A DNA stretch of 11,822 bases from Roseomonas sp. (GTDB taxonomy: Bacteria; Pseudomonadota; Alphaproteobacteria; Acetobacterales; Acetobacteraceae), in contig JADCFR010000438.1 of assembly GCA_020249415.1 (NCBI GenBank), positions 1 through 11,822 on the forward strand, written 5' to 3'. Below are positions 1 to 6,263 of the stretch, one piece after another (position 1 is the first letter of the stretch; each line of letters opens with the position of its first letter). Under the pieces are notes generated by a model, which searched no databases, had not been told where the DNA came from, and worked only from the letters and a program-made list of their open reading frames with translations. Both the position numbers and the translations under genes were made by a program.

Positions 1-626
1 ACGAAAGCATAAGGCCGGCTGGTCAGGGCGCCGACCGGGCAGATATCAATCAGATTGCCGGAAAGCTCAGAGGTCAGCGCCTTTTCCACATAGGTGCCGA
101 TTTCCATATTCTCACCGCGATTGGTGCCGCCCAATTCCGGTGTGCCGGCAACCTCGGCAGCAAAGCGCACGCAGCGCGTGCATTGAATGCAGCGCGTCAT
201 CACAGTTTTGATGAGCGGGCCGATATTCTTGTCCTTCACCGCCCGCTTGGCTTCGCCGTAACGCGATTTGTCATGGCCATAGGCATAGGCTTGGTCCTGC
301 AAATCACACTCACCGCCCTGGTCGCAGATCGGGCAATCCAGCGGGTGGTTGATCAGCAGAAATTCCATGACACCGCGCCGCGCATTGCGCACCACGGGGG
401 TATCGGTGAACACCTTCATCCCATCCATCACCGGATAGGCGCAGGAAGCGACCGGCTTTGGTGCCTTTTCCACTTCCACCAGGCACATGCGGCAATTGCC
501 GGCGACACTCAGGCGTTCATGATAGCAAAAGCGCGGGATTTCCTTGCCCGCCGCTTCGCAGGCTTGCAGCACGGAAGACCCGTTCGGGACTTCCACTTCA
601 ATGCCATCAACCGTGACCTTCGCCAT
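1..626 (-). CDS. nuoG: NADH-quinone oxidoreductase subunit G, N-terminal part (runs off the window)
   Basis: This is the large iron-sulfur subunit of complex I, in the peripheral arm on the cytoplasmic side; it carries electrons from NuoF/NuoE toward NuoB. Only the first 208 codons are present; the rest lies beyond base 1. The N-terminal ferredoxin-like domain shows C34, C45, C48 and C62 (cluster N1b). The segment [17 protein letters not shown] supplies H94, C98, C101 and C107, the His/Cys ligand set of cluster N5. CIQCTRC plus CPVGA gives C146, C149, C152 and C196, the cluster N4 set. All ligands in this part are intact. The ATG at 624-626 was chosen because it gives the family N-terminus [13 protein letters not shown], follows the nuoF stop by five bases, and has a GGCGGAG-like binding site inside the end of nuoF. 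Its place as seventh nuo gene fits the usual order. I am very sure of the identity. Confidence 0.97.
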   Translation of the reverse strand, partial: MAKVTVDGIEVEVPNGSSVLQACEAAGKEIPRFCYHERLSVAGNCRMCLVEVEKAPKPVASCAYPVMDGMKVFTDTPVVRNARRGVMEFLLINHPLDCPICDQGGECDLQDQAYAYGHDKSRYGEAKRAVKDKNIGPLIKTVMTRCIQCTRCVRFAAEVAGTPELGGTNRGENMEIGTYVEKALTSELSGNLIDICPVGALTSRPYAF

Positions 627-631
627 GGCGC

Positions 632-1930
632 TTACTCCGCCGCCTGAGGCAGCGCATGGCGCCGCTTATAATCACGAATGCGTTCTTCCATCAGCGGGCG
701 GAAATGCCGGATCAGCCCCTGCACCGGCCAGACGCCACCATCAGCCAAGGCGCAAATCGTATGGCCTTCAATGCGGCGCGTGACGTTTTCCAGCACGTCA
801 ATTTCCTCGATCTCCGCATTGCCTTCCACCATGCGGTCCATCATGCGCTTTTGCCAGCCCATGCCTTCGCGGCAGGGTGTGCATTGGCCGCAGCTTTCAT
901 GCTTGTAGAAGGCCGCGAGGCGCGCAATCGCCTTGATCACATCGGTGGATTTATCCATCACAATCACGCCCGCCGTGCCAAGGCCCGAACGGTGTTCGCG
1001 CAGCGCATCGAAATCCATCAGCACATCATCGCAGATGTGCTTCGGCAGCAGCGGCGTGGAAGAACCGCCCGGAATGACACACAGCAGATTATCCCAACCG
1101 CCGCGCACACCGCCGGCATAGCGTTCAATCAGCTCCCGCATTGGGATGCTCATTTCAGCTTCCACATTGCAGGGGTTGTTCACATGGCCCTGGATGCAGA
1201 AAATTTTCGTGCCCGAATTTTTGGGCCGCCCGAAGGATGAAAACCATTCCGGCCCGCGGCGCAAAATCTCTGGCACCACCGCGATGGTTTCAACATTATT
1301 CACCGTGGTCGGGCAGCCATAAAGCCCGACCGCCGCCGGGAAAGGCGGCTTCAGGCGCGGCATGCCCTTCTTGCCTTCCAGGCTTTCGATCAGCGCAGTT
1401 TCCTCACCGCAAATATAGGCGCCCGCGCCGCGATGCACGTAAAGATCGAAATCCCAACCAGACCCCGCCGCATTCCGGCCGAGCAGGCCAGCCTCATAGG
1501 CTTCCTGGATCGCCGCTTCCAGCACGACGCTTTCATTGTAGTATTCACCGCGGATATAGATGTAGCCGGCATGCGCGCCCATGGCGAAACCGGCGATCAG
1601 GCAGCCTTCGATCAGCGTATGCGGATCATGGCGGATAATGTCGCGGTCCTTGCAGGTGCCGGGTTCTGATTCATCCGCATTCACCACAAGGTAGGAAGGC
1701 CGGCCATCCGATTGCTTCGGCATGAAGGACCACTTCATGCCGGTCGGGAAACCCGCACCGCCGCGGCCACGCAGGCCGGAATTCTTCACATCCTCAATCA
1801 CCGCATCGCGGCCACGCGCGATGATGGCCGCCGTGCCATCCCAATTCCCGCGCATGCGCGCCGCCGCCAGATTCCAGGGCTGACGACCATAAAGGTTCTG
1901 GAAAATCCGGTCCTTGTCTGAAAGGGCCAT
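632..1930 (-). CDS. nuoF: NADH-quinone oxidoreductase subunit F (NADH/FMN-binding)
   Basis: NuoF is the NADH-oxidising flavoprotein of complex I. It takes a hydride from NADH onto FMN and passes electrons through cluster N3. With the start used here it has 432 residues, normal for the family. It shows the glycine-rich [10 protein letters not shown] (about 55-64), [11 protein letters not shown] (about 168-178) and the N3 motif [12 protein letters not shown] with C347, C350 and C353, plus C393 in TICALADG. Two starts are possible. ATG at 1937-1939 adds three residues, overlaps nuoE by eight bases and has a G-run directly against it with no spacer. ATG at 1928-1930 begins [10 protein letters not shown] like relatives, sits nine bases after the same G-run and one base after the nuoE stop, so I prefer it. 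The gene is followed after five bases by nuoG. Nothing is missing. Confidence 0.97.
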   Translation of the reverse strand: MALSDKDRIFQNLYGRQPWNLAAARMRGNWDGTAAIIARGRDAVIEDVKNSGLRGRGGAGFPTGMKWSFMPKQSDGRPSYLVVNADESEPGTCKDRDIIRHDPHTLIEGCLIAGFAMGAHAGYIYIRGEYYNESVVLEAAIQEAYEAGLLGRNAAGSGWDFDLYVHRGAGAYICGEETALIESLEGKKGMPRLKPPFPAAVGLYGCPTTVNNVETIAVVPEILRRGPEWFSSFGRPKNSGTKIFCIQGHVNNPCNVEAEMSIPMRELIERYAGGVRGGWDNLLCVIPGGSSTPLLPKHICDDVLMDFDALREHRSGLGTAGVIVMDKSTDVIKAIARLAAFYKHESCGQCTPCREGMGWQKRMMDRMVEGNAEIEEIDVLENVTRRIEGHTICALADGGVWPVQGLIRHFRPLMEERIRDYKRRHALPQAAE

Positions 1931-1931
1931 C

Positions 1932-2552
1932 CTATTCATCCCCCCGCCCGGTCAAAACGGTCTGTTCGCCCGCCGGGGCGCTGGCCATGCGGCCAATGGC
2001 GCTGCCGGGCTTTGGCCTTTCGCCGCGCTTGAAGGCTTCCAACAGCTTCACCGTGCTCTCATAATCAAGATCTTCATAGTAATCGTCATCAATTTGCAGA
2101 ATGGGCGCATTCACGCAGGCGCCGAGGCATTCCACTTCCGTCAGCGTAAACACGCCATCCGCACTGGTATCGCCAACGCCCTTCAAGCCGCCAGCATCCT
2201 TGCAGGCGCGCAGCACATCATCCGAACCGCGCAGCATGCAGGGGGTGGTGCCGCAAAGCTGCAAATGATGCCGCCCGATCGGCTTCATGTTGAACATGAA
2301 ATAAAAGGTCGCGACTTCATAAACGCGGATCGGCGGCATGGAAAGCCGATCAGCGATCACATCCATCGCCACCCGCGGCACCCAGGCGCTGCCGGTCAGC
2401 CGCCCCATCTGACGCTGCGCGACATAAAGCAGCGGGATCACCGCGCTGGCCTGCTTGCCTTCCGGATAGCGCTTCAGAATCGTCGCAATCTTGGCCTCGC
2501 TTTCGGCATCAAAAGCGAAGCTGTCTGGTTCCTTGTGGGCAGGCGCGCTCAC
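1932..2552 (-). CDS. nuoE: NADH-quinone oxidoreductase subunit E (24 kDa type)
   Basis: NuoE is the thioredoxin-fold 2Fe-2S subunit that docks on NuoF and holds cluster N1a, close to the flavin. The protein has 206 residues. The four ligands are visible as C100 and C105 in CGTTPC and C142 and C146 in [10 protein letters not shown], the expected CX4C and CX3C spacing. The segment [17 protein letters not shown] (about 72-88) is typical of the family. The last 25 residues or so are Pro/Gly/Ala-rich and probably flexible. The start is GTG at 2550-2552, sharing GTGA with the nuoD stop, with GGGGAAAT about 11 bases upstream; the protein then begins MSAPAHKEP. The four-base overlap suggests translational coupling to nuoD. 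The gene ends one base before the preferred nuoF start. Identity is secure. Confidence 0.97.
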   Translation of the reverse strand: MSAPAHKEPDSFAFDAESEAKIATILKRYPEGKQASAVIPLLYVAQRQMGRLTGSAWVPRVAMDVIADRLSMPPIRVYEVATFYFMFNMKPIGRHHLQLCGTTPCMLRGSDDVLRACKDAGGLKGVGDTSADGVFTLTEVECLGACVNAPILQIDDDYYEDLDYESTVKLLEAFKRGERPKPGSAIGRMASAPAGEQTVLTGRGDE

Positions 2553-3778
2553 CGGTCAATTTCCCCAAAGACGATATCAAGAGAACCAATGACGGACACC
2601 GCATCGGCCAGCATATGCCCTTTTGAGAGCACTTCCATCGCCTGCAAATGCGCATAGCCAGGGGCGCGAATTTTGCAGCGATAGGGTTTGTTGGTGCCAT
2701 CCGCTACCAGATAGACGCCAAACTCACCCTTCGGCGCTTCCACCACGGAATAGGTCGAACCGGCCGGCACGTGATAGCCTTCCGTATAGAGCTTGAAGTG
2801 ATGGATCAGCGCTTCCATGGAACGCTTCATCTCACCACGTTGCGGCGGCGCGATCTTGTTATCCATCAGCTTGATCGGGCCCGGCTTCATCTGCTTCAGG
2901 CATTGATCAATGATCTTGAGGCTCTCGCGCATTTCCAACATGCGCACCAGATAGCGGTCATAGCAATCGCCGCGCGTGCCAACCGGCACGTCAAACTCCA
3001 TCCGGTCATACACGTCATAAGGCTGACTTTTGCGCAGATCCCAAGCGCAGCCCGAAGCGCGTAGGCATGGCCCGCTGAAGCCCCAGGCCATGGCCTGTTC
3101 CGCACTCATGATCCCAATATCAACCGTGCGCTGCTTGAAGATGCGATTTTCCGTGAGCAGCCCTTCAAGGTCTTTCAAAAACTCCGGAAATTTCTTGGCC
3201 CAGGCAGCGATCTTGTCTTCCAGCCCCGCCGGCAAATCCTTCGCAACGCCACCCGGGCGGAAGTAATTCGCGTGGTAATGGCTGCCCGAGACTGCCTCGT
3301 AAAACTCAAGCAAGGTCTCGCGCTGCTCAAAGCCCCAAAGTGCCGGCGTGATGGCGCCGCAATCCAGCGCATAGGTGGTGATATTGAGCAAATGGTTCAG
3401 CACACGCGTCAATTCGCTGAACAGCACGCGGATATATTGCGCACGTTCCGGCGCTTCGATCCCCAAAAGCCGCTCAGTGCCGAGAGCAAAAGCATGCTCC
3501 ATGCACATCGGGCTCACGTAATCCAGCCGATCAAAATACGGCAGCGCCTGGATATAGGTTTTGTGTTCGATTAGCTTTTCGGTGCCGCGATGCAGCAGGC
3601 CGATATGCGGATCGGCACGTTCCACCACCTCACCCTTCATTTCCAGGATCAGGCGCAACACGCCATGCGCGGCGGGGTGCTGCGGGCCGAAATTGATGGT
3701 GTGGCTATCGCCTTCAATGGTGTGGCGTACCGTCTCGGGCGCTTCGCCCGCAATGGCAATGGCCTGGCTCTGGCTCAT
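2549..3778 (-). CDS. nuoD: NADH-quinone oxidoreductase subunit D (49 kDa type)
   Basis: NuoD forms, with NuoB, the quinone-reduction cavity of complex I at the junction of the peripheral and membrane arms. It is related to the large subunit of NiFe hydrogenases. It has 409 residues, a usual length for the unfused alphaproteobacterial and mitochondrial type. Visible motifs are [13 protein letters not shown] (about 30-42), whose second histidine (H38) lines the quinone site in solved complexes, HRGTEKLIE (63-71), and [11 protein letters not shown] (81-91) with the quinone-site tyrosine Y87. The C-terminus [15 protein letters not shown] is the standard ending. The ATG at 3776-3778 overlaps the nuoC stop as ATGA and has GGAGGGG upstream within nuoC. 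The stop overlaps the GTG start of nuoE. There is no sign of the NuoC-NuoD fusion known from E. coli. Confidence 0.98.
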   Translation of the reverse strand: MSQSQAIAIAGEAPETVRHTIEGDSHTINFGPQHPAAHGVLRLILEMKGEVVERADPHIGLLHRGTEKLIEHKTYIQALPYFDRLDYVSPMCMEHAFALGTERLLGIEAPERAQYIRVLFSELTRVLNHLLNITTYALDCGAITPALWGFEQRETLLEFYEAVSGSHYHANYFRPGGVAKDLPAGLEDKIAAWAKKFPEFLKDLEGLLTENRIFKQRTVDIGIMSAEQAMAWGFSGPCLRASGCAWDLRKSQPYDVYDRMEFDVPVGTRGDCYDRYLVRMLEMRESLKIIDQCLKQMKPGPIKLMDNKIAPPQRGEMKRSMEALIHHFKLYTEGYHVPAGSTYSVVEAPKGEFGVYLVADGTNKPYRCKIRAPGYAHLQAMEVLSKGHMLADAVSVIGSLDIVFGEIDR

Positions 3779-4440
3779 GCCGGCCCCTCCAGACGGTTCA
3801 GATGCACTTTTTCATCCCCGGGCAGCGTGGTCATACCTTCCCAAGGGCTCAAGAAATCAAAGCTGCGGAAATCCTGTTGCAGCGTGACGGGCTGATAAAC
3901 CACGCGCTGCTGTTCCGAATCGTAACGCACTTCAACATGGCCCGTGAGCGGGAAATCCTTGCGCAGCGGATGGCCCTCAAAACCGTAATCCGTCAGCAAC
4001 CGGCGCAAATCCGGCTGACCGGCGAAGACCACGCCATACATGTCCCAGGTCTCACGCTCATACCAGGTGGCGCTTGGCCAAATCTCAGCGACGGAAGGCA
4101 CCGGCGCGGCGCCATCGGTTGTCACCGAAACGCGGATGCGGCGGTTCTCGGCAAGACTCAGCAGGTTATAGACAACCTCAAACCGCTCAGCCCGTTCGGG
4201 CCAATCCACGCCGCAAATATCCATGCATTGTTCGAAGGAAAAACGCGGATCGTCACGCAGCATCAGCATCAAAGGCAGAAGCTGATCGCGATTGGCCTGC
4301 ACGGCCAATTCTGCCCCGCCCCGCGCCAAGGTGAACCCCGTCACCGCGCCCTGCGGCGCCGCGGCAGCAATCGCAGCGCCCAGTGTCTTCAACGGATTTT
4401 CCGCCACCGCGTCCGCGGCCTCAGGCAATTGCTCAGCCAC
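3775..4440 (-). CDS. nuoC: NADH-quinone oxidoreductase subunit C (30 kDa type)
   Basis: NuoC is a structural subunit of the peripheral arm of complex I, packed against NuoD; it carries no cofactor. The diagnostic motifs are [10 protein letters not shown] (about 128-137) and [18 protein letters not shown] (about 148-165), and the tail has the expected [14 protein letters not shown]. The start is the weak point. The frame stays open for 54 more codons upstream inside nuoB, but that stretch encodes Cys/Arg/Pro-rich text unlike any NuoC. I chose GTG at 4438-4440, giving 221 residues beginning [10 protein letters not shown] and an eight-base overlap with nuoB. No good ribosome binding site precedes it, so expression may depend on coupling to nuoB. 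An ATG at 4489-4491 would add 17 residues and is less likely. Identity is certain; the exact start is not. Confidence 0.93.
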   Translation of the reverse strand: MAEQLPEAADAVAENPLKTLGAAIAAAAPQGAVTGFTLARGGAELAVQANRDQLLPLMLMLRDDPRFSFEQCMDICGVDWPERAERFEVVYNLLSLAENRRIRVSVTTDGAAPVPSVAEIWPSATWYERETWDMYGVVFAGQPDLRRLLTDYGFEGHPLRKDFPLTGHVEVRYDSEQQRVVYQPVTLQQDFRSFDFLSPWEGMTTLPGDEKVHLNRLEGPA

Positions 4441-4987
4441 GGAGGATGGTCCCTGTCCTGCGGATTTTTTTCTGCAATTGCAGAATGCCATAGACCAAGG
4501 CTTCGGCCGTGGGCGGGCAGCCGGGCACATAGATATCCACCGGCACCACGCGATCACAGCCGCGCACAACGCTGTAGGAGTAATGGTAATACCCGCCGCC
4601 ATTGGCGCAGGAACCCATGGAAATCACCCAGCGCGGTTCCGACATCTGGTCGTAAACCTTGCGCAGCGCCGGCGCCATTTTATTGGTAAGCGTGCCGGCA
4701 ACGATCATCACATCCGATTGCCGGGGCGACCCGCGCGGAATGATGCCGAAGCGGTCCAAATCATAGCGCGCCATATAGGCATGGATCATGGGCACTGCGC
4801 AGCACGCCAGACCAAAGGTCATCGGCCAAAGGCTGCCGGTGCGCGCCCAATTCACCACCTTATCCAGATTGGCGACAATGAAACCCTTTTCGGTGATTTC
4901 ATCGCCAACCGCCTTCACCACCGCATCCTGTGTGGCGCCGGGCGGCAGGGCCTGTTTGTTCCAGGAAAGTTCGGAAGCGCCGCTCAT
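4433..4987 (-). CDS. nuoB: NADH-quinone oxidoreductase subunit B (PSST type)
   Basis: NuoB carries cluster N2, the last iron-sulfur centre before quinone, and forms the quinone pocket with NuoD. With ATG at 4985-4987 it has 184 residues; GGGAA lies just upstream and the nuoA stop ends two bases before. An ATG at 5033-5035 lies inside nuoA and would add 16 unlikely residues. The N2 ligands are present as C62, C63 (LACC), C127 (SMGSC) and C157 (PGCPP). The core, including [20 protein letters not shown] and [17 protein letters not shown], is close to the mitochondrial subunit. One oddity: after the tandem cysteines the protein reads CCAVPMIHA, with P66 where NuoB/PSST proteins I recall read CCAVEM. 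The codon is CCC (4790-4792 on the other strand), so a one-base error from a glutamate codon cannot explain it. Confidence 0.97.
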   Translation of the reverse strand: MSGASELSWNKQALPPGATQDAVVKAVGDEITEKGFIVANLDKVVNWARTGSLWPMTFGLACCAVPMIHAYMARYDLDRFGIIPRGSPRQSDVMIVAGTLTNKMAPALRKVYDQMSEPRWVISMGSCANGGGYYHYSYSVVRGCDRVVPVDIYVPGCPPTAEALVYGILQLQKKIRRTGTILRG

Positions 4988-4988
4988 C

Positions 4989-5357
4989 TCATTCCCAATC
5001 CAGCGCGCCTTTGCGCCATTCATAGACGAAGCCAATCGTCAGCACGAAAAGAAAGGCCATCATGGACCCGAAACCGAGCCAACCAATGGCACCGAGCGAC
5101 ACCGCCCAGGGAAACAGGAAGGCCACTTCCAGATCGAAAATGATGAAAAGGATCGCCACCAGATAGAAGCGCACATCGAATCGGCGCCGCGTATCGTCAA
5201 AGGGCGCAAAGCCGCATTCATAAGTGGAAAGCTTTTCGGCATAGGGCTTCTGCCGCGCCGCCAGCATGGCGCCAGCAACCATCGCAATCGCGATTCCCGC
5301 CGCTATGCCCAGGAAAACGAGCACAGGAAAATACGTGGCCAGCAAGGGCTGGGTCAT
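4989..5357 (-). CDS. nuoA: NADH-quinone oxidoreductase subunit A (membrane subunit, ND3 type)
   Basis: NuoA is a small membrane subunit of complex I, equivalent to mitochondrial ND3, next to the quinone entry site. The 122-residue protein has three predicted membrane helices at roughly 8-34, 63-85 and 88-112. The loop after helix 1 carries KLSTYECGF (42-50), holding the conserved cysteine C48 that in mitochondrial ND3 marks a mobile loop. [11 protein letters not shown] (74-84) is the other signature. ATG at 5355-5357 was chosen because it begins [15 protein letters not shown] directly before the first helix and follows GAGGAAG at a good distance. The frame is open for 51 more codons upstream, but that text is not NuoA-like. 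It is the first gene of the operon and follows a 199-base leader region after tRNA-Asp. The stop is one base before nuoB. Confidence 0.97.
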   Translation of the reverse strand: MTQPLLATYFPVLVFLGIAAGIAIAMVAGAMLAARQKPYAEKLSTYECGFAPFDDTRRRFDVRFYLVAILFIIFDLEVAFLFPWAVSLGAIGWLGFGSMMAFLFVLTIGFVYEWRKGALDWE

Positions 5358-5373
5358 GGCTTCCTCAACTCTG

Positions 5374-5397
5374 GCGCCCCCAAAGGCCTGGGGGCGC
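5374..5397 (-). promoter_or_regulatory. GC-rich hairpin in the nuoA leader
   Basis: A perfect 9-base inverted repeat, GCGCCCCCA and TGGGGGCGC, flanks a 6-base loop. In the transcript it would be a very stable stem ending 16 bases before the nuoA ATG and a few bases before its GAGGAAG binding site. There is no T-run after it on either strand, so it does not look like a simple intrinsic terminator. A role in leader stability, translation control or Rho-dependent attenuation is inference. Confidence 0.6.
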
Positions 5398-5464
5398 GTT
5401 ATGGCCTGCCCACGGTTTTTACCGCATTGCAGCGAAGCGAGATTACCCCCGCTTTGCAGAATGT

Positions 5465-5493
5465 GCCATAGGGCATTCAGCCGTAAATTCAAG
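5465..5493 (-). promoter_or_regulatory. candidate promoter of the nuo operon
   Basis: Read on the minus strand, TTGAAT (5487-5492) and TATGGC (5465-5470) stand 16 bases apart, a fair match to a sigma-70 type promoter (four and three of six consensus bases). The same stretch also reads CTTG, 17 bases, CCTATGG, close to the CTTG-N17/18-CYTAT form described for alphaproteobacterial RpoH promoters. Transcription would start near 5458 and give a leader of about 100 bases that includes the GC-rich hairpin. This is pattern matching only. Confidence 0.4.
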
Positions 5494-5511
5494 ATGCTGA
5501 GATAGAGCATC
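5493..5511. repeat. palindrome next to the nuo promoter candidate
   Basis: GATGCT and AGCATC form a perfect 6-base inverted repeat around a 7-base centre. It touches the CTTG of the promoter candidate (5490-5493) and lies about 45 bases after the end of tRNA-Asp. It could be an operator. Because the minus strand continues as TTGAATTTA, it could instead be a weak terminator hairpin for the tRNA transcript. The sequence does not decide between these. Confidence 0.4.
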
Positions 5512-5556
5512 CCGGTTACGAAAGCATGATTACCAAATTACATTTCTGAGGAAGAG

Positions 5557-5633
5557 TGGCGCGAGTGACGGGGCTCGAACCCGCGACCTTCGGCGTGACA
5601 GGCCGACGCTCTAACCAACTGAGCTACACCCGC
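5557..5633 (-). tRNA. tRNA-Asp (anticodon GUC)
   Basis: On the minus strand this 77-base gene folds as a full cloverleaf. The acceptor arm GCGGGTG pairs with CACTCGC (one G-T pair), followed by discriminator G and an encoded CCA (5557-5559). The D arm reads GCTCAGTTGGTTAGAGC. The anticodon stem-loop GGCCTGTCACGCC has anticodon GTC (5597-5599 on the other strand), specifying aspartate. The T arm contains GGTTCGAACCC. It lies 63 bases downstream of tRNA-Val and is probably co-transcribed with it. Confidence 0.97.
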
Positions 5634-5697
5634 ATTCCATGCGTAAGTCGCTGATAGGACGCCTGCCCAGGTGGTGTCAAGGCAAGGCTTGAAAGAC

Positions 5698-5772
5698 TGG
5701 TGGGCGCTGACGGGGTCGAACCGCCGACATCCTGTGTGTAAGACAGGCGCTCTACCGCTGAGCTAAGCGCCC
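5698..5772 (-). tRNA. tRNA-Val (anticodon UAC)
   Basis: On the minus strand this 75-base gene has the acceptor pair GGGCGCT and AGCGCCC, discriminator A, and an encoded CCA (5698-5700). The D arm reads GCTCAGCGGTAGAGC. The anticodon arm CCTGT-CTTACAC-ACAGG places TAC (5738-5740 on the other strand) in the loop, so it reads valine codons of the GUA/GUG type. The T arm contains GGTTCGACC. It lies 68 bases after the hup stop codon. The AT-rich text TATGCTAATTGTG just upstream might contain its own promoter, but no good -35 element is visible. Confidence 0.97.
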
Positions 5773-5796
5773 CACCGGAAACACAATTAGCATAGC

Positions 5797-5820
5797 GGCC
5801 GGGCCCTTGCTGACCCGGCC
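5797..5820 (-). terminator. hairpin after hup (possible terminator or processing signal)
   Basis: GGCCGGG and CCCGGCC form a perfect 7-base stem with a 10-base loop, 20 bases after the hup stop codon and 24 bases before tRNA-Val. The following bases on the minus strand are GCTATGCTAATTG, without a T-run, so an intrinsic terminator is doubtful. It may end the hup message by another route or mark a processing site between hup and the tRNAs. A short palindrome, GCCCGCGGGC, also sits at 5831-5840 right after the stop codon. Confidence 0.35.
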
Positions 5821-5840
5821 AAATCACCAAGCCCGCGGGC

Positions 5841-6113
5841 TCAGTTCACCGCATCCTTGAGGCCCTTGCCGACCTTGAAGCGCACTGCGACGCTGGCGGG
5901 GATTTTGAGTTCCGCACCCGTGCGCGGATTGCGCCCGATGCTGGCAGCGCGCTTGGCGGCGGCAAAGGTGCCGAAGCCCATCAGGCGCACTTCGCCATCC
6001 TGCTTGAGGCCCGCAGTGATCGAATCGAACACCGCATCCACGGCCTCGGCGGCCTTTTCCTTGGTCATATCAGCCGCCTTGGCGACAGCCGCGACCAGTT
6101 CCTGTTTGTTCAC
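5841..6113 (-). CDS. hup: DNA-binding protein HU
   Basis: HU is the small, dimeric nucleoid protein that binds and bends DNA without strong sequence preference. With the GTG start at 6111-6113 the protein has exactly 90 residues, the classic HU length, and begins MNKQELVAAVAKAADMTK. It shows the conserved core GFGTF (about 46-50), the DNA-contacting arm GRNPRTG (about 58-64) and the ending FKVGKGLKDAVN. An ATG farther upstream (6168-6170) would add 19 residues that no HU has. The GTG is preceded by AAAGGA at a normal distance. It lies between lon and two tRNA genes, the position of hupB downstream of lon in many proteobacteria. In E. coli, HU subunits are Lon substrates, so the pairing makes sense. 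The paralogue letter cannot be settled from this window. Confidence 0.96.
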   Translation of the reverse strand: MNKQELVAAVAKAADMTKEKAAEAVDAVFDSITAGLKQDGEVRLMGFGTFAAAKRAASIGRNPRTGAELKIPASVAVRFKVGKGLKDAVN

Positions 6114-6178
6114 GGAAACATCCTTTCCAGGTGATGAAACGACTTGAGCGCGAAACGACCGATCAGCCATACGCCGGA

Positions 6179-6225
6179 GGGGTGAACGTGTCGCGAGAAG
6201 CCCGCGCCTCTCTACACGTCACCCC
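6179..6225. repeat. long imperfect inverted repeat between lon and hup
   Basis: GGGGTGA-A-CGTGT (6179-6191) pairs with ACACGTCACCCC (6214-6225) with one bulged base. Inside, GAGA (6195-6198) can pair with TCTC (6209-6212). The element starts 38 bases after the lon stop (reading on the minus strand) and ends 65 bases before the hup start. No T-run follows on the minus strand. It could be the 3' end structure of lon, or a control site in the hup leader or promoter region. Confidence 0.5.
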
Positions 6226-6263
6226 TTTCCGCCGCAAATGGCAGAAAGACCGCTCCCGCCCGG

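Noticed and set aside
1914-2657. A 247-codon plus-strand open frame opposite nuoE and the end of nuoD
   Set aside because: It crosses the boundary of two conserved genes on the other strand and has no recognisable domain; a shadow frame.
3775-4689. Plus-strand frames of 295 and 283 codons opposite nuoC and nuoB
   Set aside because: They are antisense to conserved complex I genes and have no domain signal.
5413-5424. CGGT-TTTT-ACCG as a terminator before nuoA
   Set aside because: A 4-base stem is too short, and the T-run is in the loop rather than after the stem.
5358-5510. A 51-residue N-terminal extension of NuoA
   Set aside because: It would translate through the GC-rich hairpin and the GAGGAAG binding site and does not resemble NuoA.
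5624-5830. A 68-codon minus-strand frame across tRNA-Val
   Set aside because: The middle is translated tRNA (text such as LSSAVERLSYTQ), a well-known false gene type.
6114-6170. A 19-residue N-terminal extension of HU from an upstream ATG
   Set aside because: HU is 90 residues with the GTG start, and no HU has this extension.
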